Positions 46,257 through 56,085 of a DNA stretch of 64,000 nt are shown piece by piece (the first letter of the stretch is position 1; each line of letters begins with the position of its first letter). The notes under the pieces are model-generated. The model was given only the letters and a program-made list of their open reading frames with translations. It had not been told where the DNA came from and ran no database searches. The stretch is from Negadavirga shengliensis. GTDB taxonomy: Bacteria; Bacteroidota; Bacteroidia; Cytophagales; Cyclobacteriaceae. A program made the position numbers and the translations under genes. The stretch spans positions 62,001 to 126,000 of the forward strand of contig NZ_JBHSJJ010000011.1 in assembly GCF_042652345.1 (NCBI RefSeq). The letters are read 5' to 3'.

Positions 46257-46562
46257 CCTAGTTGTTTATTTTTCCCTGCAAGTTAGGGCTATTTCAGGTC
46301 TTTATAAAATTATTCATGGAAACTTAAATTTCTCCTTTCCCATCATCGCTGCCCCTGTTCTTTTAAACCTCTACCATCATAAAATAGTTTCTGGGAAATG
46401 GGGGCCGTATAAAAATGACAGCCAGTTTAATCGTAACGGACTCCACCGTAGGCAAACCTGATAATTCCGGCTTTACAAAGTCCCTGAAACATTTTTTGTT
46501 TTAACAAGATCATGTTATTTTCAGGTATTACCCCTTATCTTTGAACCTATCTTGATCTGACC
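46257..46562. other. Divergent intergenic region between mrp and dnaG
   Basis: 306 bp without a gene. It should carry both promoters. The dnaG side has TATCTTTG at 46536-46543; the mrp side shows no clear box. Confidence 0.5.
46536..46543 (+). promoter_or_regulatory. Probable -7 box (TATCTTTG) for dnaG
   Basis: TATCTTTG matches TAnnTTTG and lies 19 bases before the dnaG ATG, implying a very short leader. Confidence 0.5.
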
Positions 46563-48506
46563 ATGGCGATTTCAAATGATACTACTGATAAAGTAAGGGA
46601 GCGGGCTGACATAGAAGAGGTCATCAACGATTATGTAACCCTCAAGAAAAAAGGGCAAAACCTATGGGCATGCTGCCCTTTCCATCATGAAAAGACCCCC
46701 TCCTTCTCCGTTTCACCGTCCAAACAGTTGTACAAATGTTTCGGTTGCGGTAAAGCTGGGGACGCCATACAGTTTATCATGGACATTGAGGGCGTGGGGT
46801 TCACAGAAGCCATCCGGCATTTGGCGAAAAAATACAGTATTGAAATAGAGGAGGAAAACCAGGCCACCCCGGAGGCGATCCAGGAGCATAACGAAAGAGA
46901 AAGTCTTTATATCGTCCTCAATTTCGCCAAAGAACATTTTTTGGGGAACCTTACCACAGAAGAGGGTAAATCGATTGGATTGAGCTATTTCCGGGAGAGA
47001 GGATTTAACCAGCGGATCATTGAAAAATTCGATCTGGGATATGCCCTTGACAGTTGGGACACCTTGTTGGAAAATGCCAGGAAGTCGGGTTTCAATGAAG
47101 AAATACTTTTGAAAGCGGGGTTGATCCTCCAAAAGGAAAGCGACCCAAGCAGGCATTATGACCGCTTTCGGGGCCGGGTTATTTTTCCCATCCATAACCT
47201 GAGCGGCAAAGCGATAGCATTCGGGGCAAGAATACTTACACAGGATAAAAAACAACCCAAATACATCAATTCGCCCGAGACGGCCGTCTACCATAAAAGT
47301 GATGTGCTGTATGGTATCTTTCAGGCCAAACAGGCCATCAAACAGGAAAAGAACTGCTATCTGGTAGAGGGCTACACCGATGTCATATCCATGCACCTGT
47401 CGGGCATTGAAAACGTGGTGGCTTCTTCGGGGACTTCGCTCACCGAAAGCCAGATCAAGCTGATCAAGCGGTTTGCCGACCAGGTCACCGTGCTTTATGA
47501 TGGTGACGCTGCAGGGATACAAGCCTCACTAAGGGGGATCGATATGCTGTTGGAGGGGGGATTGAATGTGAAAGCCGTGGTTTTCCCTGATGGAGAGGAT
47601 CCCGACAGTTTTGCCCGAAAATCCGGTTCAGAGGCTTTCCAAAAATACCTGAAAGAAAACGCCAGGGACTTCATCCACTTTAAGATCTCCCTGTTTGGAA
47701 ATGAAACCGCGCACGATCCGGTAAAAAAAGCCGATGCCATCAGGCAGATCGTACAAAGCATTGCCAAAATACCCGATCCACTCATCCGTTCGGTTTATGC
47801 CAAAGAGTCTGCCCGGCTCCTGGAAATGGAGGAAGAAACCATTCATACCGAACTTAACAAGATCCTGATTCAGGATGCTAAAAAAGCGTCCTTTCGTGAA
47901 AGCCCGGATACACCTCACTCCCCCCCTGAGCAGCTTCTTTCTACGTCCCCTGAGGATGAGCTAAAATCACGCAAGCATAAAACGGCCCTTCAGGAAAAAG
48001 AAATGCTGCGGATTTTGATCAATTACGGCTTTGAGAAAGTATCGGACGAAATGCATGTCTGTGAATATCTCCTGGAAGAGACCAAGGACCTGCAATTCGA
48101 AACCCCTGTTTACCAAAAACTGCTGTTTCATTACAAGCAGGCCCTGCAAAGGGGCGTGTTGCCGGGCCACGAATATTTTCTGGGCATACAGGACAGCACA
48201 CTCAAGACAGAAGTCATCCACATGATCTCCCACGGCAGGGAAATTTCTACTTATTGGGAAATAAAGCACCAGATATTCACGAAAAAAGAGTCGGACGATC
48301 TGCCCAAAACAACCTATAGGACTTCCCTGAAACTAAAAAGCATTTATCTTAAAAAGATGATGGAAGAGGTAAAGGATAAGATGAAGGAGGTCGCGACCGA
48401 CCGGGAAGAGGAAATCGCTGAGCTTCAAAGGGTATATCTCGAGCTAAAAAACTATCAGCGGGAGATTGACAGGGAACTTGGGATCGTGATTTCGCCGAAA
48501 ATTTAA
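46563..48506 (+). CDS. dnaG: DNA primase
   Basis: 647-aa bacterial primase that makes RNA primers at the replication fork. The zinc-binding CHC2 domain (about 35-65; CPFHHEKTPSFSVSPSKQLYKCFGCG) has the Cys-x2-His...Cys-x2-Cys ligands. The TOPRIM domain shows LVEGYTDVISMH (catalytic Glu) and VTVLYDGDAAGIQASLR (Asp-x-Asp). The helicase-binding C-terminal part is present. Length is standard. It is followed by ribBA in the same direction, 79 bp away. Confidence 0.97.
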   Translation: MAISNDTTDKVRERADIEEVINDYVTLKKKGQNLWACCPFHHEKTPSFSVSPSKQLYKCFGCGKAGDAIQFIMDIEGVGFTEAIRHLAKKYSIEIEEENQATPEAIQEHNERESLYIVLNFAKEHFLGNLTTEEGKSIGLSYFRERGFNQRIIEKFDLGYALDSWDTLLENARKSGFNEEILLKAGLILQKESDPSRHYDRFRGRVIFPIHNLSGKAIAFGARILTQDKKQPKYINSPETAVYHKSDVLYGIFQAKQAIKQEKNCYLVEGYTDVISMHLSGIENVVASSGTSLTESQIKLIKRFADQVTVLYDGDAAGIQASLRGIDMLLEGGLNVKAVVFPDGEDPDSFARKSGSEAFQKYLKENARDFIHFKISLFGNETAHDPVKKADAIRQIVQSIAKIPDPLIRSVYAKESARLLEMEEETIHTELNKILIQDAKKASFRESPDTPHSPPEQLLSTSPEDELKSRKHKTALQEKEMLRILINYGFEKVSDEMHVCEYLLEETKDLQFETPVYQKLLFHYKQALQRGVLPGHEYFLGIQDSTLKTEVIHMISHGREISTYWEIKHQIFTKKESDDLPKTTYRTSLKLKSIYLKKMMEEVKDKMKEVATDREEEIAELQRVYLELKNYQREIDRELGIVISPKI

Positions 48507-48546
48507 ACTAATATTTCGAAAGATCGGTTCTAAGATGTAAAACATG

Positions 48547-48554
48547 TATTTTTG
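48547..48554 (+). promoter_or_regulatory. Probable -7 box (TATTTTTG) for ribBA
   Basis: TATTTTTG fits TAnnTTTG, 31 bases before the ribBA start codon. ribBA therefore probably has its own promoter in addition to read-through from dnaG. Confidence 0.5.
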
Positions 48555-48585
48555 CCTGATATTTTCAGGAATCTGACGAAATAAA

Positions 48586-49812
48586 ATGACGGAAGCTATC
48601 AAACTAAATGATATAGAAGAAGCCATTGAGGCTATTAAAAACGGGGAAATTGTCATTGTGGTGGATGATGAAGACCGGGAAAACGAAGGTGATTTCATAT
48701 GCGCTGCAGAAAAAGTCACTCCTGAAATCATTAACTTCATGGCCACTCATGGGAGAGGATTGATATGTGCTCCGCTGATAGAAGACCGCTGTGAGGAACT
48801 GGGCCTCGAACTGATGGTAGGCACCAACACCGCAGCCTTTGAAACACCTTTCACGGTGTCTGTGGACTTGATCGGGCATGGCTGTACCACCGGCATTTCT
48901 GCCAGCGACAGGGCCAAAACCATCAAGGCACTCATTGATCCCGATATCAGAGCCGATGAACTGGGGAAACCCGGCCATATATTCCCCCTGAAAGCCAAAA
49001 GAGGGGGGGTGCTCCGAAGAGCGGGGCATACCGAAGCAGCCATTGACCTGGCCCGGTTAGCAGGGTTATACCCGGCTGGCGTGCTGGTGGAAATCATGAA
49101 TGAGGATGGCACCATGGCCCGGCTGACGGACCTGGTCGAAGTGGCCAAAAAATTCAACCTGAAACTGATTTCCATAAAAGATCTCATCGCTTACCGGCTG
49201 CGGAATGAATCCCTGATCAAAAGGGAAATCGGTGTGGATATGCCGACGGAATGGGGCAATTTCGAACTGATCGCCTACAAGCAGACCAACACGATGGAGA
49301 TCCACATGGCCCTTATCAAAGGCAAATGGGAAGAAGATGAGCCCGTGATGGTTCGCGTGCACTCCTCCTGTATTACAGGGGATATCTTCGGCTCCTGCCG
49401 CTGTGACTGTGGGCCTCAACTGCATCAGGCGATGAAATTGGTGGAAGAAGCCGGCAAAGGAGTAGTGCTGTATATGAACCAGGAAGGACGCGGCATCGGG
49501 CTGATCAACAAACTCAAGGCTTATAAACTCCAGGAGGAAGGCATGGATACCGTCCAGGCCAATCTCGCTTTGGGATTTCCCATGGACAAAAGGGACTATG
49601 GAGTGGGCGCGCAGATTTTAAGAGACCTTGGTATTTCAAAAATCAGATTGATCACCAACAACCCCACAAAAAGAGTGGGGTTGGCGGGTTATGGGCTGGA
49701 AATAGTGGATACGGTACCTTTGGAAATCACTTCCAATCCCCACAATGAAAAATATTTGCTCACCAAGCGAGACAAGATGGGACATCATATCTTAAAAAAG
49801 GGCAATAAATAA
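48586..49812 (+). CDS. ribBA: Bifunctional DHBP synthase / GTP cyclohydrolase II (riboflavin synthesis)
   Basis: 408 aa. The N-terminal half (about 1-205) is 3,4-dihydroxy-2-butanone-4-phosphate synthase with VVVDDEDRENEGDFICAAE, and GHIFPLKAKRGGVLRRAGHTEAAIDL. The C-terminal half (about 210-400) is GTP cyclohydrolase II with zinc cysteines in GDIFGSCRCDCGPQLHQA and NQEGRGIGLINKLKAYKLQ. Both active sites look complete. It makes the two precursors of riboflavin; the gene stands alone, and I see no FMN riboswitch in its short leader. Confidence 0.97.
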   Translation: MTEAIKLNDIEEAIEAIKNGEIVIVVDDEDRENEGDFICAAEKVTPEIINFMATHGRGLICAPLIEDRCEELGLELMVGTNTAAFETPFTVSVDLIGHGCTTGISASDRAKTIKALIDPDIRADELGKPGHIFPLKAKRGGVLRRAGHTEAAIDLARLAGLYPAGVLVEIMNEDGTMARLTDLVEVAKKFNLKLISIKDLIAYRLRNESLIKREIGVDMPTEWGNFELIAYKQTNTMEIHMALIKGKWEEDEPVMVRVHSSCITGDIFGSCRCDCGPQLHQAMKLVEEAGKGVVLYMNQEGRGIGLINKLKAYKLQEEGMDTVQANLALGFPMDKRDYGVGAQILRDLGISKIRLITNNPTKRVGLAGYGLEIVDTVPLEITSNPHNEKYLLTKRDKMGHHILKKGNK

Positions 49813-49889
49813 TTGATTTCCATATGGCAGCACTTCAACATTCGGGATATTTTTTACGTACTATGATAAGGAACTAATAAAATTAAGCC

Positions 49890-50534
49890 ATGAAAAAATC
49901 AATATATTTCATCTTGATTTCTTTATTCCTTACATGGACGGCTCATTCTCAGGACTTTCCTTCCCAAATATGGCACAATGGAAAGGTTTTTTTAACCTCT
50001 GGTGAGGTACATGAAGGAAAAGTCAAATATGATCTGGAAACCAACATCGTCCAGCTACAGAACAAAACCATAGAAACGTTCAGTGCTGCATCCATCAGCC
50101 ATTTTGAGATTTTCGATGAATATTATGGAGGAATCAGGATTTTCTACAGCCTGCCCTATGCCATGAACTCCGATTACAAGGTCCCGATTTTTTTCGAACT
50201 GTTGACCGAAGGGGAAGACATTACCCTCCTCTGTAGGGAATACATCACCGTGGACAACAGGGGCTGGAACAACATGGGGATGAGAGGCATGTATATGAAC
50301 CCGATGTGGGGGCCTCCCATGATGGGACAAAACAGACTGGCTTTTGAGTTTTATTTCCTCACCGACCGGGAAATCCAGAAATACAGCCAAAAGAAAAGAG
50401 AACTTTTCAACTTCATGGACGACAAATCCGCAGAAGTCCGGCTCTATATGCGCAAAAACAGACTCTCCCATGACAGACGGGGTGATCTGCTACGCATTAC
50501 AGCTTACTACAATCAGTTAAAACAAAATTCTTAA
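49890..50534 (+). CDS. Exported protein of unknown function
   Basis: 214 aa with a signal peptide (MKKSIYFILISLFLTWTAHS). The mature part has a strand-rich fold (WHNGKVFLTSGEVHEGKVKYDLETNIVQL) and a Met/Pro-rich loop (NMGMRGMYMNPMWGPPMMGQNR). I do not recognise the family. Its stop overlaps the surE start by one base, so the two are translationally coupled. Confidence 0.8.
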   Translation: MKKSIYFILISLFLTWTAHSQDFPSQIWHNGKVFLTSGEVHEGKVKYDLETNIVQLQNKTIETFSAASISHFEIFDEYYGGIRIFYSLPYAMNSDYKVPIFFELLTEGEDITLLCREYITVDNRGWNNMGMRGMYMNPMWGPPMMGQNRLAFEFYFLTDREIQKYSQKKRELFNFMDDKSAEVRLYMRKNRLSHDRRGDLLRITAYYNQLKQNS

Positions 50535-51319
50535 TGTCAAAACCCCTTATTTTAGTTTCGAATGACGACGGAATAACTTCCCGTGGAATCAGAATTTTAG
50601 TAGATATCATGAAACAACTGGGTGAGGTCATTGTGGTGGCCCCGGATAGCCCACAATCCGGAATGGGCCATGCCATCACGATAGGCAATACCCTCCGGCT
50701 GGACGAAGAGGAAATTTTTCGGGATGTCATGGCCTATAAATCAAGCGGCACACCCGCCGACTGTGTCAAATTGGCCAAACACTATGTATTGAAAGACCGC
50801 AAACCTGATCTGGTGGTGAGCGGCGTCAATCATGGAAGCAACACCTCCATCAGCGTACTGTACTCCGGCACCATGTCCGCCGCCATTGAAGGGGCGATAG
50901 AAGGATACCCTTCCATCGGCTTCAGTCTCTGCGACTACAGCTCCAAGGCTGATTTTTCACATGTAGAGGATTATGTATACCAAATTGCCGAACAGGTGCT
51001 GCAACACGGCATTCCAAAAGGCGTGGCCTTGAATGTAAACTTTCCTCCTAAAAGAAATGAAGCCCTCAAAGGCATCAAAATATGCCGGCAGGCACGCGCC
51101 AAATGGCAGGAAGATTTTGAAGAGCGTTATGATCCAAATGGCAGGAAATACTTTTGGTTGGCCGGTAATTTTGTGAATTTTGACAAAGGCGAAGACAATG
51201 ATGAGTGGGCAATAGCCAATAACTACGTGGCGGTTGTTCCTTGCCAGTTTGACATGACGGCCCATCACGCCATCTCTCAAATCAACAATGACTGGGACTG
51301 GGAAAGGTTAAAATCATGA
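50534..51319 (+). CDS. surE: 5'/3'-nucleotidase SurE
   Basis: 261 aa, the family length. The metal site ILVSNDDGITSRGI (tandem Asp), the SGTPADCVKLA and VVSGVNHGSNTS motifs are all present. The enzyme dephosphorylates 5'- and 3'-nucleotides and short polyphosphate. It follows an exported protein gene and precedes a decayed regulator fragment. Confidence 0.96.
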   Translation: MSKPLILVSNDDGITSRGIRILVDIMKQLGEVIVVAPDSPQSGMGHAITIGNTLRLDEEEIFRDVMAYKSSGTPADCVKLAKHYVLKDRKPDLVVSGVNHGSNTSISVLYSGTMSAAIEGAIEGYPSIGFSLCDYSSKADFSHVEDYVYQIAEQVLQHGIPKGVALNVNFPPKRNEALKGIKICRQARAKWQEDFEERYDPNGRKYFWLAGNFVNFDKGEDNDEWAIANNYVAVVPCQFDMTAHHAISQINNDWDWERLKS

Positions 51320-51322
51320 AGA

Positions 51323-51487
51323 ATACCTAATCTGATCACCCAAGAGTATACTACAAAGAAAATTGCGGAAAAATTATACCTAAGTCCAAAAACGATAGAA
51401 AATACCGGGGTAACATGATGCAGAAAACAGTTGTCAAAACACACTGCCGGTCTGATAAAATACATTTAAAAATGGATATATAAGGAT
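51323..51487 (+). pseudogene. Remnant of a LuxR/NarL-type helix-turn-helix domain
   Basis: One frame reads LITQEYTTKKIAEKLYLSPKTIEN, the LuxR-family recognition helix region. After a frame change the DNA gives NMMQK, and after another HTAGLIKYI, both matching the end of the same domain (…NMMQKLGVKNTAGLIKY… in intact members). So the C-terminal HTH of a response regulator survives here with at least two frameshifts. It lies in the 208-bp gap between surE and the acylase gene. Confidence 0.75.
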
Positions 51488-51554
51488 ATAGGGAAAAAAG
51501 GTCAACACCAATCCGTCACCAGGATTCATGTTCAGACCGCAAATGGCTGTTTTT

Positions 51555-53945
51555 ATGAAAAGGTTATTGATCATTCTGTTGACATTAATGCTTTTAACCG
51601 CCGTTGCGTACACCTGGCTGGTTTACCGGTACAAGCCTGTCTATTCCGGTGAAATCCTCGTGAAAAATCTGGAAAACAGTGCTGAAGTGTTTTTTGATGA
51701 CTTTGGCATCCCACATATCTATGCAGAATCAGCGGAAGACGCCTATTTGACGCTGGGTTATGTCCATGCCCAGGACCGGCTTTTCCAGATGGACCTTCTC
51801 CGACGGGTAGGTTCTGGCAGGCTGGCAGAAATTCTGGGGGAAGACCTATTGGAGACCGACCGTCTCTTCCGCACGCTTGGCATTGGCCGGCATGCGGACT
51901 GGAGTACCAGGACCTTGCAGGAGGATGGCTCTTCCGAATGGAAATCTGCGGCTGAGGCTTATCTAAACGGTGTCAACCATTTTATAGAAGAAGGCAAGCT
52001 CCCCCCGGAGTATACGCTTCTGGGTATCAACCCAGAGCCATTTACCATCAACGACATGCACAACATAGTGGGGTATATGGCTTTTACCTTTGCTATGGGC
52101 CTCAAGACCGACCCCTTGGTTACCAAAATCCAGCGGGAACTGGGCCCTGATTACGCCAAGCACCTGTCCATCCATACCCTCCCTGAGCACCATGTCGTTC
52201 CCAATCACCACCCTGAACGGGATAAAAACAGCCGGATTATCGGCAAAACATTGAGCGAACGCCTGGAAGGACTGCCAGTTGCGCTGCTGCAGGGCAGCAA
52301 TGGCTGGGTGATCGGGCCTGAAAAAACAGCCTCAGGTTCCGTACTTTTCTGTAATGACACCCACATCGGCTTTTCCCAACCGTCCGTCTGGTACGAAGCC
52401 CACCTGGAATACCCCGGATACAGCTATTATGGATATCACCTGGGAGGTTTTCCCTTCGGCCTGGTGGGACACAGCCGCGATCACAGCATCGGTCTCACCA
52501 TGTTTGAAAATGACGACCATGATTTCTATGAAGAAAGGAGAAATCCCGAAAACCCTCAAAGCACCCTTTATGGCAATGGCTCACTCCCGATCATTGTTCA
52601 CGTCGATACCATTCAGGTTAAAAACAGCGATCCGGACATCTGGGCCACCGAAGTCTCTGCCCATGGGCCGCTTATCAATAAGGTTGTGCCTGAAATCAAC
52701 GAAATCACCCATCTTCCCGTGGCTTCGTGGTGGGTTTACCTCCAGGAACCGACAAGGGCTTTGGAGGCCCTTTGGAAACTGAACCACTCCGGGAATATCC
52801 ATGATGCCGAGGAGGCCGTCAGGTTGATCCATGCGCCCGGCCTCAACATCATGTATGGCGACAAGACAGGCAATATCGCCTGGTGGGCCGCGGCCAAACT
52901 TCCCATAAGGCCGGAAGGTGTACACAGCAAAATGTTCATTGACGGCAGCAACCCGGCCAATGAGCCCATAGGGTGGATCCCTTTTGAGGAAAACCCCATG
53001 AGCATCAACCCACCCTCCGGCTTCATAGCTTCCGCCAACAACCAGCCGGACACCCTTCCCAACGGGATATTCTATCCCGGTTATTATTATCCGGGGGAAA
53101 GATACCGCCGTATTGCCAAGGCCATTCAGTCAGGCACCGGCTGGGATGCCGAAAAAATAAAGGCGCTGCAGCTGGAAACCATCAATGACCAGCTTCCCGA
53201 AAATGCCCAAATCCTCCTGGGCTGCATCGATAAAGGAGCCCACCCGGATTTTCAGCCCATCCTCGACGCGCTTACCAACTGGACCGGCAGTCATGCCATC
53301 GGGGAGACCGCCCCTACCCTGTATTACAAATGGCTCTACCACACCCTGCATGGCATGATGGCGGATGAGTTAGGCGAAGAATGGTTTCAAAAATACCTCA
53401 ATACGTTCCTTTACATCCGCAGTACCCATTCCCTCTTAAGAGCAGCATCTTCGCCTTGGTGGAACAATATCCATACGGAAACCAAAGAAAACCGGGATGA
53501 CATCGTAAAGCGGTCCCTGGAAACGGCGTTGCAGGAACTGACGGATCAGTGGGGGAAAGACAGCAGGCAGTGGCAATGGGGAAAAGCCACCTACCTGGAA
53601 CATCCCCATGCTTTGGGAGCTAAAAAACCGCTGGATAAAATTTTCAATGTCAAGGCAGGTCCCGTTCCGGCCAATGAAGAATCCATAAACAAGTTGTCTT
53701 TCCTGATAAATAAAGAAGGAAGGTATGCGGTAAAAGCCGGCCCGGCCCTGCGCAATATACTGGATTTCGCCCACGTGGAAAATGCCGAAGGCATCCTTCC
53801 TACCGGCCAAAGCGGCAACCTCTTCAGCCCCTTCTACCGGGACCAGGCGAAACACTACACCCAAGGCCGCTACCGTCCCCAGCTCATGAACAAAGCGGCT
53901 ATTGAAAGAAGTACAGAAAGGGTGTTGCGGTTTGTGAAAAAATAG
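51555..53945 (+). CDS. Penicillin acylase family Ntn-hydrolase
   Basis: About 796 aa from ATG at 51555 (MKRLLIILLTLMLLTAVAYTWL); an upstream ATG at 51528 would add nine residues. N-terminal anchor or signal, alpha domain with GIPHIYAESAEDAYLTLGYVHAQDRLFQMDLLRR, then the autoproteolytic junction LLQGSNGWVIGPEKTASG with the nucleophile Ser near residue 248. Beta-domain motif SHDHSIGLTMFENDDHDFYEE follows. Likely a periplasmic acylase; N-acyl-homoserine lactone or other amide substrate cannot be told. Confidence 0.94.
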   Translation: MKRLLIILLTLMLLTAVAYTWLVYRYKPVYSGEILVKNLENSAEVFFDDFGIPHIYAESAEDAYLTLGYVHAQDRLFQMDLLRRVGSGRLAEILGEDLLETDRLFRTLGIGRHADWSTRTLQEDGSSEWKSAAEAYLNGVNHFIEEGKLPPEYTLLGINPEPFTINDMHNIVGYMAFTFAMGLKTDPLVTKIQRELGPDYAKHLSIHTLPEHHVVPNHHPERDKNSRIIGKTLSERLEGLPVALLQGSNGWVIGPEKTASGSVLFCNDTHIGFSQPSVWYEAHLEYPGYSYYGYHLGGFPFGLVGHSRDHSIGLTMFENDDHDFYEERRNPENPQSTLYGNGSLPIIVHVDTIQVKNSDPDIWATEVSAHGPLINKVVPEINEITHLPVASWWVYLQEPTRALEALWKLNHSGNIHDAEEAVRLIHAPGLNIMYGDKTGNIAWWAAAKLPIRPEGVHSKMFIDGSNPANEPIGWIPFEENPMSINPPSGFIASANNQPDTLPNGIFYPGYYYPGERYRRIAKAIQSGTGWDAEKIKALQLETINDQLPENAQILLGCIDKGAHPDFQPILDALTNWTGSHAIGETAPTLYYKWLYHTLHGMMADELGEEWFQKYLNTFLYIRSTHSLLRAASSPWWNNIHTETKENRDDIVKRSLETALQELTDQWGKDSRQWQWGKATYLEHPHALGAKKPLDKIFNVKAGPVPANEESINKLSFLINKEGRYAVKAGPALRNILDFAHVENAEGILPTGQSGNLFSPFYRDQAKHYTQGRYRPQLMNKAAIERSTERVLRFVKK

Positions 53946-54728
53946 GGGGGATGGGGATCGGGAACAGGGAGTCGGGCGGAAACTTCCATTCACTTTTCAC
54001 GGAGTATTCAGGAAATAGAGAACAGGGAACGGGGAACAGGGAATCGGGAACAGGGCGGAAACTTCCTGTTCTCTTTTCCCTATTCACTTTTCACGGAGTA
54101 ATCAGGAAATAGGGAACAGGGAATCGGGTGAACCTTCCATTCGCTTTTTACTATTAAACTATTCACCGAAAAAGGGAACAGAGAACAGGGAACAGGGAAT
54201 CGGTTGAAAACTTCCTGTTCTCTTTTCCCTATTCACTTTTCACGGAGTATTCAGGAAATAGGGAACCGGGAACAGGGAATCGGGTGACAAACTTCCATTC
54301 GCTTTTTCCTATTAAACTATTCACCGAAAAAGGGAACAGAGAACAGGGAATCGGGAACACGGGCGGAAACTTCCTGTTCTCTTTTCCCTATTCACTTTTC
54401 ACGGAGTAATCAGGAAATAGGGAACCGGGAACGGGGGAACAAGGGAACAGGGAATCGGGTGACAAACTTCCATTCGCTTTTTCCTATTAAACTATTCACC
54501 GAAAAAGGGAACAGAGAACAGGGAATCGGGAATCGGTTGGAAACTTCCTGTTCTCTTTTCCCTATTCCCTATTCACGGAGTATTCAGGAAATAGGGAACC
54601 GGGAACAGGGAATCGGGTGAACCTTCCATTCGCTTTTTACTATTCACCGTTCGCGGAGTGTTCAGGAAATGGGGAACAGGGAACGGGGGAACAAGGGAAC
54701 AGGAAATCGGGCGAAAACCTCCTATTCC
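53946..54728. repeat. G-rich / C-rich hairpin repeat array, left part
   Basis: Imperfect units of about 76-99 or 140-175 bp, each opening with cagGAAATAGGGAAC and having a GGGAACAGGGAATCGGG block, then a CTTCC...CTCTTTTCCC block. The pyrimidine block is nearly the reverse complement of the purine block (gggaacagagaacagg against cctgttctcttttccc, 15 of 16 paired), so each long unit can fold into a stem of about 16 bp. The GGG tracts spaced by 3-5 bases (for example 54420-54460) fit G-quadruplex potential. No protein is supported. Confidence 0.85.
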
Positions 54729-55112
54729 CTATTCACTTCCTTCCGCCTCTTTCTTAAGATACCTGATGTAGCCGTTGAGAATTTTTATCGCTCTTATCGT
54801 ATCAAGGCGCAGAGACTGATAACTTTCTTCAGAAATATATTCAAGGTCTCTAGCTTCAATAAGGTGATCCAATATTTCCGAAAGAGAGCCTCTACTGTTA
54901 TAGTAAAACCTTCTGCTGTCCAAAAAATGAAACCTACCCCATCCCTCAGCTATATTAGAAGTAGCGGATCTTGCCGCCCTTAGTATTTGGGAGTACAGTT
55001 CAAATCTTTCTTGTTTAGGCATAGCCTTAATGACCTCGTTCCAAAGCCTCCGCTTTAAACCATAGGCCGCTTGCCAACATTTCAAATCTTCAAAAGTTTC
55101 TGTTTTATCCAT
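54729..55112 (-). CDS. Four-helix-bundle protein (S23 / intervening-sequence type)
   Basis: 127 aa. The family signature runs from FEDLKCWQAAYGLKRRLWNEV through ILRAARSATSNIAEGWGRF to SLSEILDHLIEARDLEYIS. The family includes proteins encoded by 23S rRNA intervening sequences and is distantly related to accessory proteins of diversity-generating retroelements. It is embedded in the repeat array; units flank it on both sides. No reverse transcriptase is present. Its role is unknown, but array and gene may form one mobile unit. Confidence 0.88.
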   Translation of the reverse strand: MDKTETFEDLKCWQAAYGLKRRLWNEVIKAMPKQERFELYSQILRAARSATSNIAEGWGRFHFLDSRRFYYNSRGSLSEILDHLIEARDLEYISEESYQSLRLDTIRAIKILNGYIRYLKKEAEGSE

Positions 55113-56085
55113 ACCAATTTAGTTTTATCCGGGAATAGGGAACAGGAAACAGGAAATCGGGTGACAAACTTCCATTCGCTTTTTCCTATTAAACTATTCA
55201 CCGAAAAAGGGAACAGAGAACAGGGAATAGGGAATCGGTTGAAAACTTCCTGTTCTCTTTTCCCTATTCCCTATTCACGGAGTATTCAGGAAATAGGGAA
55301 CCGGGAACAGGGAATCGGGTGAACCTTCCATTCGCTTTTTACTATTAAACTATTCACCGAAAAAGGGAACAGAGAACAGGGAATCGGGAATCGGGCGGAA
55401 ACTTCCTGTTCTCTTTTCCCTATTCCCTATTCGCGGAGTGTTCAGGAAATGGGGAACCGGGAACAGGGAATCGGGTGAACCTTCCATTCGCTTTTTACTA
55501 TTAAACTATTCACCGAAAAAGGGAACAGAGAACAGGGAATCGGGAATCGGTTGGAAACTTCCTGTTCTCTTTTCCCTATTCCCTATTCACGGAGTAATCA
55601 GGAAATAGGGAACCGGGAACAGGGAATCGGGTGAACCTTCCATTCGCTTTTTACTATTCACCGTTCGCGGAGTGTTCAGGAAATGGGGAACAGGGAACGG
55701 GGGAACAAGGGAACAGGGAATCGGTTGAAAACTTCCTGTTCTCTTTTCCCTATTCACTATTCACGGAGTAATCAGGAAATGGGGAACAGGGAACAGGGAA
55801 TCGGGTGAACCTTCCATTCGCTTTTTACTATTCACCGTTCGCGGAGTGTTCAGGAAATGGGGAACAGGGAACGGGAAACAGGGAATCGGGTGGAAACTTC
55901 CTGTTCTCTTTTCCCTATTCACTTTTCACGCAGTATTCAGGAAATAGGGAACAGGGAACGGGGAACAGGGAATCGGGTGAAAAACTCCTGTTCTCTTTTC
56001 CCTATTCACTTTTCACGCAGTATTCAGGAAATAGGGAACAGGGAACGGGGAACAGGGAATCGGATGAAAATGCGACGAAAAAAAC
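55113..56085. repeat. G-rich / C-rich hairpin repeat array, right part
   Basis: Continuation of the array, with units near 55284, 55442, 55597, 55675, 55771, 55848, 55938 and 56018. Long units (about 155-158 bp) come first and short units of about 77-96 bp follow. The array reaches the stop codon of the deacetylase gene at 56086. Apparent reading frames in it are fortuitous. Confidence 0.85.

Noticed and set aside
46713..47522. Minus-strand frame of 269 codons
   Set aside because: Antisense to dnaG; composition is that of a shadow frame.
54669..54983. Proteins encoded by the G-rich array
   Set aside because: The predicted peptides are low-complexity GNREQGTGNR-type translations of the repeat and overlap the four-helix-bundle gene on the other strand.
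53946..56085. CRISPR array
   Set aside because: Repeats are long (about 80-175 bp), imperfect and contiguous, without unique spacers of uniform length, and no cas gene is near.
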